This document shows positions 24,561-36,994 of a stretch of DNA of 64,000 nt, piece after piece (position 1 is the first letter of the stretch; every line of letters starts with the position of its first letter). Below the pieces are notes generated by a model that did no database searches, was not told where the DNA came from, and was given only the letters and a program-made list of their open reading frames with translations. The stretch covers positions 359,792 through 423,791 of the forward strand of contig JAKJHU010000037.1 of NCBI GenBank assembly GCA_022316685.1. The letters are read 5' to 3'. The translations under genes were made by a program, and so were the position numbers. Source of the stretch: Progne subis subis (Eukaryota > Chordata > Aves > Passeriformes > Hirundinidae).

Positions 24561-25504
24561 CTCCTAACATCATATCTCACACATTTTGACAGAAAACATT
24601 TGGAAGCACACAACTCACTCTAAGGTGAGTTTGCTGGAAACGAGTTTCTCTAATTTATTTAACACAAGAGTGGCAATTAGGTATCACAAAATACACAAGA
24701 TATTCCAAAAGCAAGTATGTACAAAGGGATTTCTAAAGAGTATTGGGCATTATAGTCTTACCCACAGTTTTAGTAAACCCACCTGTTTTTACTGCGAATG
24801 GGATTTGGAACACAGTTACACTGGTCTTCCATGCTAGCTTTCAAAGCAACAATATGGTGCTAAATACATGGTTCTCAATGAGAAAAAGTCAAATAATAAG
24901 AGTGGTTTGGATGAGCTCATGCCCTAGACATTTTTGGACAACATTATTAAATAACTTTTATTTCCCCTCCATTTCCATGCTTGAGCAGTAATAAAAGAAA
25001 AGCATCTGAGGTTGTTACAAAGGCCATGCTTTACATGTAGATATGCCATCTCCCACAATCAGCTCTTTAGCCACTGAGATCCATTGTTATGATGTTCCCT
25101 CCATACTCACAGAAAAATACATCATCTGTCTGCATGATACATCTATCCACGAGCTGCAGAAACCCAGTGGAGTGGGAACCATCCACTCAAGATGCTTCTC
25201 CAACAACCTGCTGGGCAGGGAGGAAGCTGCAGCTGTGACCTGGCCTGCAGCTGCCTCAGAGACAGCTGTGGCATGGCCCTGTTAGTTTTTTTCCTGTGCT
25301 GTCTGAATGCCTGTTGAGCAGGAGAAAACTGTGGTTGAGTAACAACTTCTATTTCATTTCACGACTTACTGACAGAGGTCAAAAATCTGATGCCAAATTA
25401 GTAATATTAAAAATAAAATTAATTCTTTTGGATTCTCCTATTTTTTTATGCTCTGCTACCCAAAACACCTGGAGGAATGATGGAATTTATAGCATTTATA
25501 GGTA
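24561..25504. other. unique DNA, no gene seen
   Basis: Short frames only (83, 82 and 80 codons at 24586-25285), overlapping one another in different frames and without recognisable content. Confidence 0.5.
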
Positions 25505-25574
25505 TGGGGTCTTTTTTGTTAGTTTGGGGTTTTGGTTTTGGTTTGCTTTAGCATTTGCCTGGGTCTAGGTTGTT

Positions 25575-25613
<39 letters not shown>
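25505..25613. repeat. G/T-rich tract ending in 38 T
   Basis: A GGGGTTTTGGTTTTGG-like segment (about 25526-25543) is followed, after a short gap, by an uninterrupted run of 38 T at 25576-25613. It could be the complement of a retrocopy poly-A tail, but no source transcript is recognisable in the following bases. Homopolymer length in an assembly is approximate. Confidence 0.85.
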
Positions 25614-25617
<4 letters not shown>

Positions 25618-28530
25618 ACAGTGTGAACTATGAAGCATTTGGTGCCTCTTGAGGACTGTCTTAAAAAGCCCAGCAGAAATCAATTTCATTATTCAGGCCT
25701 TCTACAACAGATAATTGAAGAATTACATTTGAGAAGGGGTGTTCTTTCATGAAATGTATGATAGTATGCTTGCATTTGAAAGTGGGAAATGATCCTCACT
25801 AAGTTCATCTCATATGAATTAGACTATCTCTAATTCCTGCAGTGTTGGACAGGATGAAGACTAGGAGATGATATGAAAGAGTCTTCCTAGATATGTAGCA
25901 GCACCTCTGTGCCACTTAATACTCCAGAAGACTTAATAGTAAACCTCTTGGAATTGTATTTTCTTTTTGAAGAGATTATATTATTCATTTACATCTTGAA
26001 TAGTGTTAAGATAACAAAGGCAAGTTTTTCTACTAAATATAAATTTCTGCTACTTGCTAAGCCAGAAAGCATTTTCTTACTAAGGGTTAATCACTAACCA
26101 AATGTTGCTGGTCTGTGATATAACAAATATCTCTTCTTCATATCTACCTAAGGATACATTCTACTGTGTGACATTACTTCAGCAGCTTGTTCAGAGATGT
26201 TGAACCAAATGCAATATTTGAACAACAAAAATTTGAGAATATTATTTCAAATACAGAGTTGAAATTAACACAGGTAAAAAAAATGCTGATATGTCCTTAT
26301 AACCCTAGTCCTGCTATCTGCTCTGCTTACATTTTAATCCAGTTTTTAATTAGACGTTAATATCACAATTTTTTGTTTTCATTAAAAAAATAAAAAGACC
26401 TAGTGGAAACCAAGCAGTCTGGTTTACATCAGATTTCTTCTTTTCAAATGGATGTATCTACTGGAATACAGAATGGACTAAATAAAAGGTCATCAGAATT
26501 CCCCAAACTGTTTTGGCTGAAACTGTCTAAAATTATTCTGTCTGAAGCAAATATTTCTATGGATGCTTTCAGTCTGAAAATACAGAGTCAAGAAATTTAG
26601 ATACCTAATATCTGCAAGATTTTCCTCTCAGCCTATATTAATAAGCAGTCATACACTTGTATTTGTATTAACCAGGATTTGACTGTCAGGAAAAATTAAC
26701 CAATTCAAAATTTAGGGTTGATAAATGAAGACCATCTCAAACTTTTATTCAGAAATCCCTCAAAATGGAAGTGGAACTGAACTTTCTAGTGTTCCATTTT
26801 TCCTAGTCCCAGCAGTGAACATCATAATTTTAGTTTTAGCTGTGATCTGTGGCCTCATTGAGAGATCTTGCTGTTTAGCTGTTTTCACTTGTCAGTGGGA
26901 GCATGTAGCATGCAGGCACTCGACACTAGAATATTTGGTTATTCACAGATAGACATACTTGTCATTCCTAAAAAATTCTTCAATGGAAGTTTTGTTTCCT
27001 TTTTTTTCCTGAGGTTTTAACTCTTGCATTTCAAACTGGCGTTTAAACTCCTGTGCCTCCTACTGCCTTCAGTTTACAGTGGCTCCTTCTCACAGAATGT
27101 TTAATATTGGTCCAGAATTTGATATGCAGTTTTATCATGCTCCCCACTTCATGACATCCTCCTTTTTAGCAGGTGTGTCTCCCAAACACAATGAAGCAAC
27201 ACATTGCAGCACTGCCTGTTAATTACCGTATTCAATCCCTCTTGAACCTGCTGCATTTCAACACAGCTGTCCCAGAGAGCTAGGGGCAAAGGAGGTTGAC
27301 TGATTTCTCATTTCATTCTGAGCTTTCATGGCTATTATTTAGTCTCTAAATATAGACCCAGAAAAGTTACTTCCACGGGACCTTTAGCATGAACTTCTGA
27401 AAATGTATACTGCTGTATTCTTCCTTCCCTTCCCTTCTCTCCCAGGAGAAATATAAGGAATCGTTGTCTCTAGAGCCATGACAGTGTTCTGAAAATAACA
27501 ACCACTTGCAGGCGTGCTCAAGACCTAAGGAAGGAGACACTGATGCCCTGAGATAAATCTTTACATCTCTTATCATGATTACAGCATCATCTTCAGAAAC
27601 CCCCTTCCTGTAGTCTGACTACCCAAAGGTGACAGAGAGCCATTTTGTGTCAGTAGGGGTTGTACAACGTCGGACACTTCACTTGAGTAATCAGTCAGTG
27701 TTAATAAGTCAGTGTTAATAAAACAGTGTTCTGTTTTATTAAAGACCAGAATATTATTCTGAGTTTTATATTTCCTTCATTTACAGATGAAAATTATAAT
27801 TCATTCCTTATACATATGAATTTTAATTTCATAACAATTTATTCTGAAATAGCTACAATTAATTTTCTTTGTCTCTCAGTTTGCTACTTCTTGCACCTTT
27901 CAGGATACAGAGTTATCTTCAGGGAAGGGACCATGAGTCAGTGAGAGTTTTGAGGTAAATATTGTTCTTACAGCAAGCACACCAAAAAAATCCAACAAAC
28001 TTTGAAATTCTAGTTTATTTTAGCTCAGACTAAAACAACGGACCTTTGTAAAGAGAAAAGTGAGGGCTGCTTAAGTAAGACAATAAAAGTGAGAGAATAT
28101 AAAAATAAATCTTCCTTTACCCACTGCATCCTTGTTTTTTGTGGGCCTTGCTGCTGAGTGCAACAAATTTCAAGGGCTTCCTGAACCAAACTCAATGCAA
28201 TCCTTTATTGTGAGAAAAAGGGAGTTTTCTTTGGGTTTTTTCTTTTTTCTCTTTTTTCTTTTTTTTCCCTGTCCTCTTGTATCTTTGGCCCGAATCTCTT
28301 CAAGAAACCACTGCTCCTGCTGAAGACCCTCTGCTTGTTGGGTTTCTCACACTGCTTCCCCCTCAGGTTTCATCACAGTTTTTCCCATCTATAGACACTC
28401 ACTCCTCTCAGGTAAGACACAGAGGGGAACCTCTTGACCCAGAACTTTCTCTCTGATTCATGTGTGTTACTGAAGACTAGATGAAGGTCAGCCTGCCCCT
28501 GCTGCCAGTCATTGTGCTTTTTAGAAAGAA
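25614..28530. other. unique AT-rich DNA, no gene seen
   Basis: About 2.9 kb. Contains the direct-repeat/hairpin at 27693-27742 and a pyrimidine-rich stretch at 28240-28270. A 75-codon frame at 26725-26952 includes a hydrophobic stretch but no family match. Confidence 0.5.
27693..27742. repeat. 14-bp tandem repeat leading into a perfect 12-bp hairpin
   Basis: AGTCAGTGTTAATA is repeated perfectly at 27693-27706 and 27707-27720. The second copy runs into an inverted repeat with arms TTAATAAAACAG (27715-27726) and CTGTTTTATTAA (27731-27742), separated by TGTT. The stem is a perfect 12 bp. It contains AATAAA on both strands. Confidence 0.9.
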
Positions 28531-28584
28531 TAACACAAAACAAAACAAAACAAAACAGAACAAAACAAAACAAAACAAAAAAAA
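28531..28584. repeat. (CAAAA)n microsatellite
   Basis: About nine CAAAA units, one changed to CAGAA, ending in a run of A. Frames through it on either strand are low complexity. Confidence 0.92.
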
Positions 28585-30879
28585 ATGAACAAACATGGCA
28601 CACTGTTGCATCTATTCTCTTCCTCTCCAAATTTCATGCATGCGGTTCAATTTTATGCTATCAGGGGCCTACTCACAGCAGAGAAAAAATTGGCATTGCT
28701 CATAATGAATTAATACAAATCTCAAAGAGAAATTAAGTTCTTTCCATTTTCTGTCACCAAGGGATATAAGATAAGGCAGGACAAGGCCAAAACAACTGCT
28801 CTGGAGGCTGTATTTTTGTAATAGAATGAAGCTGCAGATGTGACAGAGTGCTCTTGTATCAGGGCTAGAGGGTGTATTATTTTGCATTTCTGATATTTCT
28901 GGGGTCTAAATTACTTCACTGCCAATGGTTATTTCTAAAGAAATGAGGTTAAACAATATTTGATATGATTTCTTGAAGAGTTTGATCTGACAATGAATTG
29001 ATTGATGTGCTCGGTCTGTAGTAATTGTAAACAGCTATATAGATATAACTAAAAGAGTGTGGCTAATTATGGTACTCATTTCAGAAGGTGCATGTTTTAT
29101 AGAATATGTTCATGTAGAAATATAAATGTGTGTAAACTCCTGCTAATTAGATCTGGATTGCAGTATTGCCTGTTCTGAGCACCTGAAAATCAGAAGTCAC
29201 CTCTCTAGACTGTGCCAGAGTATAAAAATCAGAAACCATCTTAGATATTTAAAATTATATATTGTCTTTGGTTTGGTAAGATGAGGTGGAATCTGAATCT
29301 AAATGTGGAAACACAGAGCTGAGGCTTAAAAAGCATACCACATTGAAAATATCAGGTAACTCTGAATAACAACACTGTCACTATGCACCTGGACAGAAAG
29401 GTAAAAGGGCAAGACCTCGTCTAAAGGCCGTGGAACAGAAGAAACCTGAGAGTAAGGCTTAACACTGTTAGAGTGTCTGTACTCATAGGTATAACAAGAT
29501 CTAAGGCTGGCAGGCTGTTTACAGCCTAAAGGATTGCAACATTCCCAGAGGAAAAGCAGGAAAAAGAAGAGTGAAATACATTAGTTGGGTAGCACAAGAG
29601 AAGAGTTAATCACAGTAAGTGAGACTCTCTGAGATTCTTGGGAATGGTGTGACTATTTTGGTGATGTGATCAGGCCATTCATAACTTCAAAATTTTGAGA
29701 TAAGTTGGTTCCTAAAACCAAAATGCTCAAAAATGCTTGTAAACTTATCACTTTTGACCTAGCTTCCACAAGGACTTGAAGACCCTTTGACCCAGGCTGC
29801 CCACTTTGGACTACCTCAGGTTTGACCTTGCTTTGATGATGGCTGTTCTTTGTGTGGACTAATCCGGGTACAGCAGTCTATATTGTGTGTATGAGCACTC
29901 ATACACGTGCATGTCTCTTAAAGAAGAGCCTATATGCAGGTGGCTATAAAGCAGAGGAAGGGTAAGGTACCTTACTTGGTGATCTAATATGACATGTTAC
30001 ATTTAGATCACTTTTGAAAGCCAAAGCTAAACAATCAGGTTATTGTATGGAAATGTCAATGAGCTACTCTGCCTGTGGCTGGTTTGCTAGCATTTTTTCA
30101 TTATGGAGTCATAACTGCTAGCATACATGAAACCATAGATGTAACTTTTGATTACTCAAATTATTCCAAAGACGAAGGCACTGATACATAGAGCCAACAC
30201 ATAGGCTTATATTTATAACTCTAATAAGGAGAATGTCAATCTCATAGCTCACAATTTAACGTGTAATACCAACATCTTAATGTACCATCAATTTGAACCC
30301 AAACCAAACTTCTTGAAATAGACAAGATCTCATGTTCCTCACATGTTTTTTCTCTATTTTAACAAAAGCAGAAAGAAAACTGATCAAGAAAAGTCACAAT
30401 TAAAAAAAAAAATAAAATAAACCTTATTCTTGGAAAGGATGTCTCATTTTCTTCCTTCCTTTTGGCAGTTTTCTAGGCTGCTGTAGATTGAAGAAAATAG
30501 GAATAAGCATCTTTCGACCACAAACAGATGTGCTTGATAAAGAAAATGTCAGCAAAAATACTAAAGCAATGTGTCACAGCAGCTTTCTGACAGATAGAGG
30601 GAAAAGGTAAAAAATGTTCTATCATGTCCGACAAGGTGTTCTTTTTGAGATTTAAAGATCACTGTGCAACTTTAAACATGTTTGTCACTTTGGCTCTGAC
30701 TGGAGCTATCTGGAGCTTCACAAGAACTTTATCAGCTCAGCATAGGGGGAAGAAAGAAGCCCATTCCCATTTATCTCAGCCAGGTTCCCTTCAAAGCCAA
30801 CAAATAAATTACAGTGTACATTTGATACAAATTGATTTCTTAACTCAAATAACAATGTTGTCCTCCCAGTCAGGCCATG
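28585..30879. other. unique DNA, no gene seen
   Basis: About 2.3 kb, repeat-poor. Words such as ATTGATTGATG (near 28997) and GCTAATTAGATC (near 29142) are homeodomain-like but isolated. The last 250 bp lead into the CpG-rich block. Confidence 0.5.
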
Positions 30880-31190
30880 TGTCACTCATTCGCGAGCCTG
30901 AGTGAAAGGCTCAATCTGTCTGCGTGACAGAAATAGGCCTGACGCATCTCACCGAGGAATGCTAATAACCCCGGCCTGGCCCGGGCCTTTGTGGGCAAGC
31001 CGCGATAAGGAAAATCAGCCCGTCCTGTCAAACGCCGCGAAGGCCTGATCGCTGTTTGTTCCAACAAGCTGCATGGGCCTCGGAGTCGCCATCCTATTTC
31101 ATGTAGTAAATGAGAGGAAAATAAGATCCGGCTACCACGGTTAAGATGCCGGTGACTGTGATGAAGCCGAAGTGAAAGGAAACCCCATTG
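30880..31190. promoter_or_regulatory. CpG-rich island in AT-rich desert: candidate regulatory element or orphan promoter
   Basis: By eye this interval has roughly 20 CpG in about 300 bp (for example ATTCGCGAGC, AAGCCGCGATA, AAACGCCGCGAAGG, CTCGGAGTCGCC), while neighbouring kilobases have very few. GC is clearly above the surroundings. A perfect palindrome GGCCCGGGCC lies at 30978-30987. No LTR ends, CR1 motifs or target duplications are visible, so it is not an obvious transposon. High CpG in a desert suggests either a germline-unmethylated CpG island or a strongly constrained element. A 137-codon minus-strand frame (31295-30882) crosses it but encodes nothing recognised and follows from the GC content. 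Confidence 0.45.
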
Positions 31191-31380
31191 AATATCTTCA
31201 ACTGATCTTATCAGCTGCTGGAGAAATGAGATATTGGCAGGGGCTGTTGAGTTTCTCACAGCTGAGCAGGTTAATAAGGTTGGGAGGCAGGCCACAGGCT
31301 AATTGGATTTGCCTTGGTTTGATAAACAGTGGCAGGCCCATTGCCAGAAAAAACATACACAATGTGGCTTTTTCTTTGTT
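31191..31380. promoter_or_regulatory. candidate enhancer core: GATA/E-box/FOX/homeodomain words
   Basis: Directly next to the CpG-rich block. CTTATC (GATA-type) at 31207-31212 overlaps a CAGCTG E-box at 31212-31217. A second CAGCTG is at 31259-31264. GGTTAATAAGG follows near 31269, then GGCTAATTGGATT near 31297 and GATAAACA (FOX-type) at 31321-31328. The combination in about 120 bp of repeat-free sequence is typical of developmental enhancers. The motifs are observed; function is inferred. Confidence 0.4.
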
Positions 31381-32300
31381 TCTCTTTAAGCCATACAGGG
31401 GAAAAAAAACAACAATAACAACAACAAACCTGAAATAAAAGCTACTTTTTTCCCCCTTTTTTTGAAAGCTAAAGGTGTCTTCCTGAATTCCCAGATGAAG
31501 AGGCCAACAAAGTCAAACCGTGAAACAGTAGTTGTTGGGTGTTCTGATTTTAATCTAATACCATTTAACCCGCCTGACCCCACAAAGTCAGCTCACATCA
31601 AAACAGCACAACTGTAAGGGCTAACAAGAAGCAGAAGGAAATAACAACCTATTGAAGCTTTCCAAAGGCTTAAAATATTCAAAAGGAAACAATTTTGCAG
31701 CCTCATCTCCGGGCAGATGCAGCCTGGGCAAAACAGAGAGCCCACACAGCCATCTCCATGCTGCACCCAGTGCGGGCACGTGGGTTGTGCCCATGGCTGA
31801 TGGGCAAGGTGCCAGTACCCCTTCAGACCTCTCTAAATTCTGATCCTGTGGTCCTTCAGCTCTTGCCATAACCCTGTTCCTTTTCCATGCTGTTACTTGG
31901 CAGGATCTGACCTGGAATTTGAAAGAAGTTGAGGAGATTTTTGATTAAATACTGCAAAACTGTGCCCTGCAGGGCAGGCAGAAGGCTGCTCCATTACCCC
32001 TGTGTTGCTGTGCGGGTTGCTGTGAGCTTCCACCCACACTGACCAATAAAACCTGCCAAAATGCCAAGACCTTTGCATGACCTTGGAAATGTGATGCTTT
32101 AAAAAATGTTTAGATGTTGAAGTTGCCATTGAATGTCTCTGATAAAATCCTCACACTTTTTGTTCCACCAAGTTTGGCTTGTATTTTCTCCACAGACTCT
32201 TCTCAGTCTTGGGTCTATTTTCACTTTGGATTGGCATTGGCAGGGCCAGTGAAGGGAGAAACAATCAAATGAGAGCAGTGCTGACTTATTCACTGCAAAT
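31381..32300. other. moderately GC-rich unique sequence next to CpG block
   Basis: Includes a short A-rich CAACAACAA patch (31398-31430). Unique sequence follows, with GC above the local background at 31690-32080. No LTR or CR1 signature. Competing short frames on both strands (31621-31869 minus, 31652-31843 plus) are uninformative. It may be an extension of the candidate regulatory block. Confidence 0.35.
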
Positions 32301-33171
32301 ACAAATATAACACCAGGGCAAGGTAGGAATTACTTAGAGAAACAGAGGAATGCACATACTTTAAATATGAGTGTGAAATCATGAATACATTTTTAGTGTG
32401 TGCAATGCTCCATACTGTGCCATCTGAACATCAGACCCTTTTTACAAACTTCTGTGACATTATTTATAAAAGTTATCAACTGAATCACTAACCAGTGAGA
32501 AATGCATGCCATCCCAGTGGAGAGCTTCTAAGTATCTTATTTTTTTTTTTTTCTTTTAAGTAGTTTCTGGTGCCTTAAGGAAATATGTTTGCATGCCATC
32601 AGATTCAGTAAGTCAGACAAGATGAGGAACTAGAAGGAGACACGTCTAAGTTTATTCCATATTTTATTTTTCTCCATTCAGAATTGAAACTTTGTAATTT
32701 TTTAAAAGAGATTAATTTCTCTGAGAAAATATTGTTTCTAAATTATGTGAGAAACATAACGTTTGAAGTCTTGGTTTAAATATGAACACAACAAAGAGTT
32801 CCCACTCTCTTCATCTCCATTCTTTAGAAAAATAGTTCTATTTGTGACTTTTTATTTACTCTGATTTGTATTTCACCACTTTAAAACATACTTTACATTA
32901 ACAAAGCATATTTTATCAGATTTTTCAGAAACTATGTCAAAATGAATAATATTGTACATTTCACTTTTTTTGATACATGAGCAGATATTTCCAGAACAAC
33001 TCTTTACTGCTTAAAATTTACAGGCTTCTGAAAGCAAAGCATACAATTCTCAATAAATATTGCCTGCGCAGGTAGCTTAAAATTTTAGCAGGTTCAGAAG
33101 TATACCTTTTTGGGGTAGTTTAGATTCATCTCCTAGGCTGACTACTCCTCCTTGTCCTTTGGGTTTTCTTT
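32301..33171. other. unique AT-rich DNA
   Basis: No gene or repeat recognised up to the LTR at 33176. Confidence 0.5.
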
Positions 33172-33622
33172 ATACTGTGGCCTTAAGCTTCAGCTTTCAT
33201 ATTTTCAGATTCTGTGCTGCCTAGGGATGTAGTTCTGAGCCTCATATAAAGTGTCAGTAAGCTCTCTTCACAGAGTAGGTAGACAAAACAAATCCTTTTC
33301 CTGCTGGAGACCAAGGACAACTTTCAGTCCAAAAGCACAAACAACAGTGGACTGAAGGGAGGAAAAAGAAGGATAGGACCTCACAACCTGAAGATGTAAT
33401 TAGAAAATTAAGCCCCAATATGCAAATAGACCAAAATTTATAAAAATGTAAGGTCTTGTGAAGGGTCAGCGGTCTTTTTTTTTTTTTTTGTGATCCCCCT
33501 GGGCGCAGCCTTGATCAGGCTCCTCTCTTGCCCAAGGTAGATCCTGGAGACCTTTCAATAAGTACTTTATTCTATAGCTCTGTCCAGTCTCTTTCAGGTC
33601 AGCCTTCCGAAGGCATCAATAC
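33172..33622 (+). mobile_element. degraded solo LTR (33176-33618) with 4-bp target duplication
   Basis: The 443-bp element starts TGTGGCCTTAAGC and ends GAAGGCATCA, flanked by ATAC at 33172-33175 and 33619-33622. Internally the order fits an LTR: AATTAAGCCCCAATATGCAAAT (octamer-like), TATA box TTTATAAAAA at 33437-33446, GATCCCCCTGGGCGCAGCC, then CTTTCAATAAG...TTTATTC around a mutated polyadenylation signal (AATAAG at 33557-33562), then CTCTGTCCAGTCTCTTTCAG. A poly-T run near 33474-33489 interrupts it. A 4-bp duplication fits class I (ERV1, gammaretrovirus-like) elements. The short duplication could arise by chance, so the exact 5' end is less sure than the presence of an LTR. Confidence 0.72.
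33437..33446 (+). promoter_or_regulatory. TATA box of class I-like LTR
   Basis: TTTATAAAAA lies about 120 bp upstream of the degenerate polyadenylation hexamer inside the LTR. Confidence 0.55.
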
Positions 33623-36600
33623 ATTTGCCAAAAACATCAGAATATAACTTGCCCAATAAAGGAGATACATTTGTTTAGAAATAATATTTAACTTTCCAGA
33701 AAACAACGCCTATCCTCACCTGAGATGTGCGATGTTGGGAACATAAAACTATGTCTTCCATCTGCTAGCTGAACTCTGACTTACTGAAGATGAAATTCCC
33801 CTTCATTCTCTGGTCCAAAGAATATCTAATTTGTAGGAAGAGAGTTGGTTTGAACAGAACAGAAAGTAGATATTTTCCCCCCAACAAAATGTAGCTAAAG
33901 ACTGGTCTCCCACGTGCTTACCACATGTTGCAACTGTGGGACTAGCAACTTCTCTAGAGCAGAGAAGGTCCAAGCAGTTCAAAACTTACCACGTCCTTTG
34001 GCTCTGGAAGAAAACACTAGAGAAAGGGAATGATTTGCCAGCAGAAGAGTTTCTCAGATCAAGATAATCAAAGAGATTTTCTTTATTTTTTTTTCTTTTA
34101 GTTTTGGGCCTGGAAGCATTTAAGAGAAATTTTGTTTCATGGTAAATAAGAACAAAACCTGTAAATAGTATTGTGACTGAAAAAATGAAACAAAATCCAA
34201 TCTCTCTATCATGACGGAAATAAAACCATTCAAGGAAAATAAAGAAACAAAAATAATTTGATCTAAACATTGCTTAAATTAAGATTCAGGTTTGTTTTTA
34301 AAGAAAGAAAGAAAGTCCTTTCCTCACTTTGAGTATGTTTCTGGACACCATCCCATGATACAAAATTGTCTTTGTACTTGCAATGACTTATGCATAATAG
34401 TTTCTTCCTTTCACATTTTGAGTGTTTTATTATTTTTGGATGCACATCAATACAGCATGTGGCACATGTATAAGGCAGACTGGGTTAATGGAAGGATATT
34501 TTCTGCAGTATAAATACTGGCTAGAACTGAGCTGAAAAAACCTCTTTTCCAAAACCCAGGTTCACTATTGTTGAAATTAATAAAATTTGCATCTTTCAAT
34601 AATAGTAGAATCATTCTTCAATGGTTTTCCAGCTTTACATAAAGCTTGGAATAATGTTCCTATATTTGCTGTAAGTTGTGTTTGGAATCATTAATTGGTC
34701 TAGTTTCCTGATATACCAAAATAGCAATGAAGAGATGAATACAAAATATCTTTCTAAAATCATGACATACAGCAAATGAACTACATTTGAGCTACTGATT
34801 TTGAAACTGCATCAAGCTCAAGTGTTTAACATAGTACTGATTTTATTAGCTTGCTATGTTTCAGGAATTATTTAAATAACTCACAAACTAATGTTTTCTA
34901 TTAAGACTCAAAATTTATGATCAAAGTTTCTCTTTTATTAAATTTTAATTTTTAAAAAAATAGACAATACATAAATCAAAGCTAATAATAGCAGTTCCAA
35001 AGACATCTCATAAAGACTAACATGTGCTTTTACCTTTAATCTCAGTGAGAAGCCCCTTGCCTTTAATGGAAGTATTCACAGAATATAAAATTGAGCAGAT
35101 GATCACATCTTTAAAAGATGAGGGCCTAAAGAAGCACCTGGTGATTAGTACTGAGTGATACAATATGAATAGAGATCATAATGGGGCACTACACTTTTCT
35201 TGGAATCATTGTACTACTATTTTTGGAAGGAAATGGATGAATCCAGAACTCAGAAAAAGTAACTGCCTCAAAGTGCAAGCAGGATATTAATAATTAGCAG
35301 ATACTGTGGAATAATCTGACTGAAGAACATTTTTTCACTCATACATATATGGCAAAATGTCTATGACATTTACTAAATTTCATATTGGGAAGAAAAATAA
35401 ATACAGATACAGAACAGATTCTTAAAATGTTCTTCTTCAAGAATAACCATTACCAAAATGCCTGTGCAGTATTTTCATGACCAAGAATATGCTGAAGCAA
35501 TTCTGCTACTCCCCAAAGCATAAGGCATTCCACATACTTGGTTATACAATATTAAGGTTTTTAGACAAGATTTCCTTAGGGTTCCTAATAGTTTACTTTT
35601 TAAAATCAAATAATAGATTGAATGAAGATTTAGCATCAAATCTGTTTCTTGTAAGGTATACAAATGTATTTGGAATAAATATCTTGAGGAAAAAAAAAAG
35701 AAGAAAATCATACAGAATGTGATAATTAGCTTAAATATATTATATTACCACAAATATGTAAAAATATATTGTAAATGTAACTTGCCATCCTAACTCTTTT
35801 TTCTTTCTTCCAAATTGATGAATAGGTGAGAGAGACTTGATAGATTCCTGTTCCCCAGTTACAGAAGATTTACAGCCAGATGATTACATATATATATATA
35901 TATATAGTTTTATCAGTACTCCATAGAAATTTGAAACTGTAACAATGGGTTTTTATTTTGTGTACTTAAATTAATTGTAATTTGGGTCAAAGAAAGGAAA
36001 TAGCATGATTCTGAGAATCTCAGTTTTGCCCTCACAAGACACTGTAAATATTTAGCATGAGTAGCAAATATTGTTCAATATTCAGACCTTCCAAGTAATG
36101 TTATAAACACAGGTAAAAACCCCACAACATTTAAAAGCATTTTAGTCTTGGAAAATGTGTTCTTCAGCTTCTAGTATAAAGGCATTATTACTATGTTGTG
36201 ATTTATACATCAATTTTAAAAAATGCTGACTCACACACACTCCTTTTTCCATAGCTACATCACTTCATTTTGTTGTACTATTCTGTGATAGAGTAATATA
36301 ACCAATGTTTCTACTTCTCACTGGTTGCCAACTGATAAATGCCCTTCCTACCGTGTAAACCTCTGCTATTCCAGCTCCAAGTGTTTCAAAGGCTGTTTCG
36401 GCTTCAGAAAATACAACTGCATAGTAGTGGTGGATCTGTATAACAAAGATTTAGTGCTCAGATCCCACCGTCTACCCAAGACACATACCAGAGGCTTTAG
36501 TTCAGACTTGGCTAGTCTGATCCTATGTAGTGACCACTTACCAGGGCATATGATATATACTGCCTCGGGCCCTGAATTTCAGTGTAATTCTACCTAACAG

Positions 36601-36994
36601 AAATACATAATTCATAACTCCATTGTGAAAATAAATAAATAATCAAGCATACATCTACATTATAAGTCTACATTACTGAACAGCATGGATAAGTACGAGT
36701 GGATCTGTGGGGCAGAGTAGCTGGTACTAAGGACATGATGTCCACACATTTTGGGGTAAGAGTTTTTTTTAACTTTGGTCTGGTACAGTGAAGCTATTCG
36801 TGATTTAAGAGCTTCAGGTACATTTCCTGATACTGCAGGAAACATCTTCCAGCTGCTCTTTGAGACACTTGTGTTCAAAGCCGCAGGTCAGCAAGTGGGG
36901 AAAATCAGGAGACTGACATCACAAGTTCCCCCCTGCCCCGAAATAAAATGCTAATGCAGACACACTCTATTTCTTTCTATAGTGTATTCAATTC
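33623..36994. other. unique AT-rich DNA, no gene seen
   Basis: About 3.4 kb with an (AT)n at 35888-35906. The 90-codon plus frame at 36325-36597 is cysteine-containing (pattern C-x5-C-x3-C-x7-C in its first third) but matches no family I know and lacks a signal peptide. Confidence 0.5.
35888..35906. repeat. (AT)n microsatellite
   Basis: About nine AT units. Confidence 0.9.

Noticed and set aside
26725..26952. 75-codon frame with a hydrophobic segment
   Set aside because: A hydrophobic stretch alone is common in T-rich DNA. No acceptor/donor pair or homologue recognised.
30882..31295. 137-codon minus-strand frame over the CpG-rich block
   Set aside because: The high GC lowers stop frequency, and the translation matches nothing known. 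A regulatory explanation is preferred, though a codon-substitution test would settle it.
36325..36597. Cysteine-containing 90-codon plus frame, considered as a small secreted peptide
   Set aside because: No signal peptide, cysteine spacing does not fit defensins or other families I know, and no splice or promoter context.
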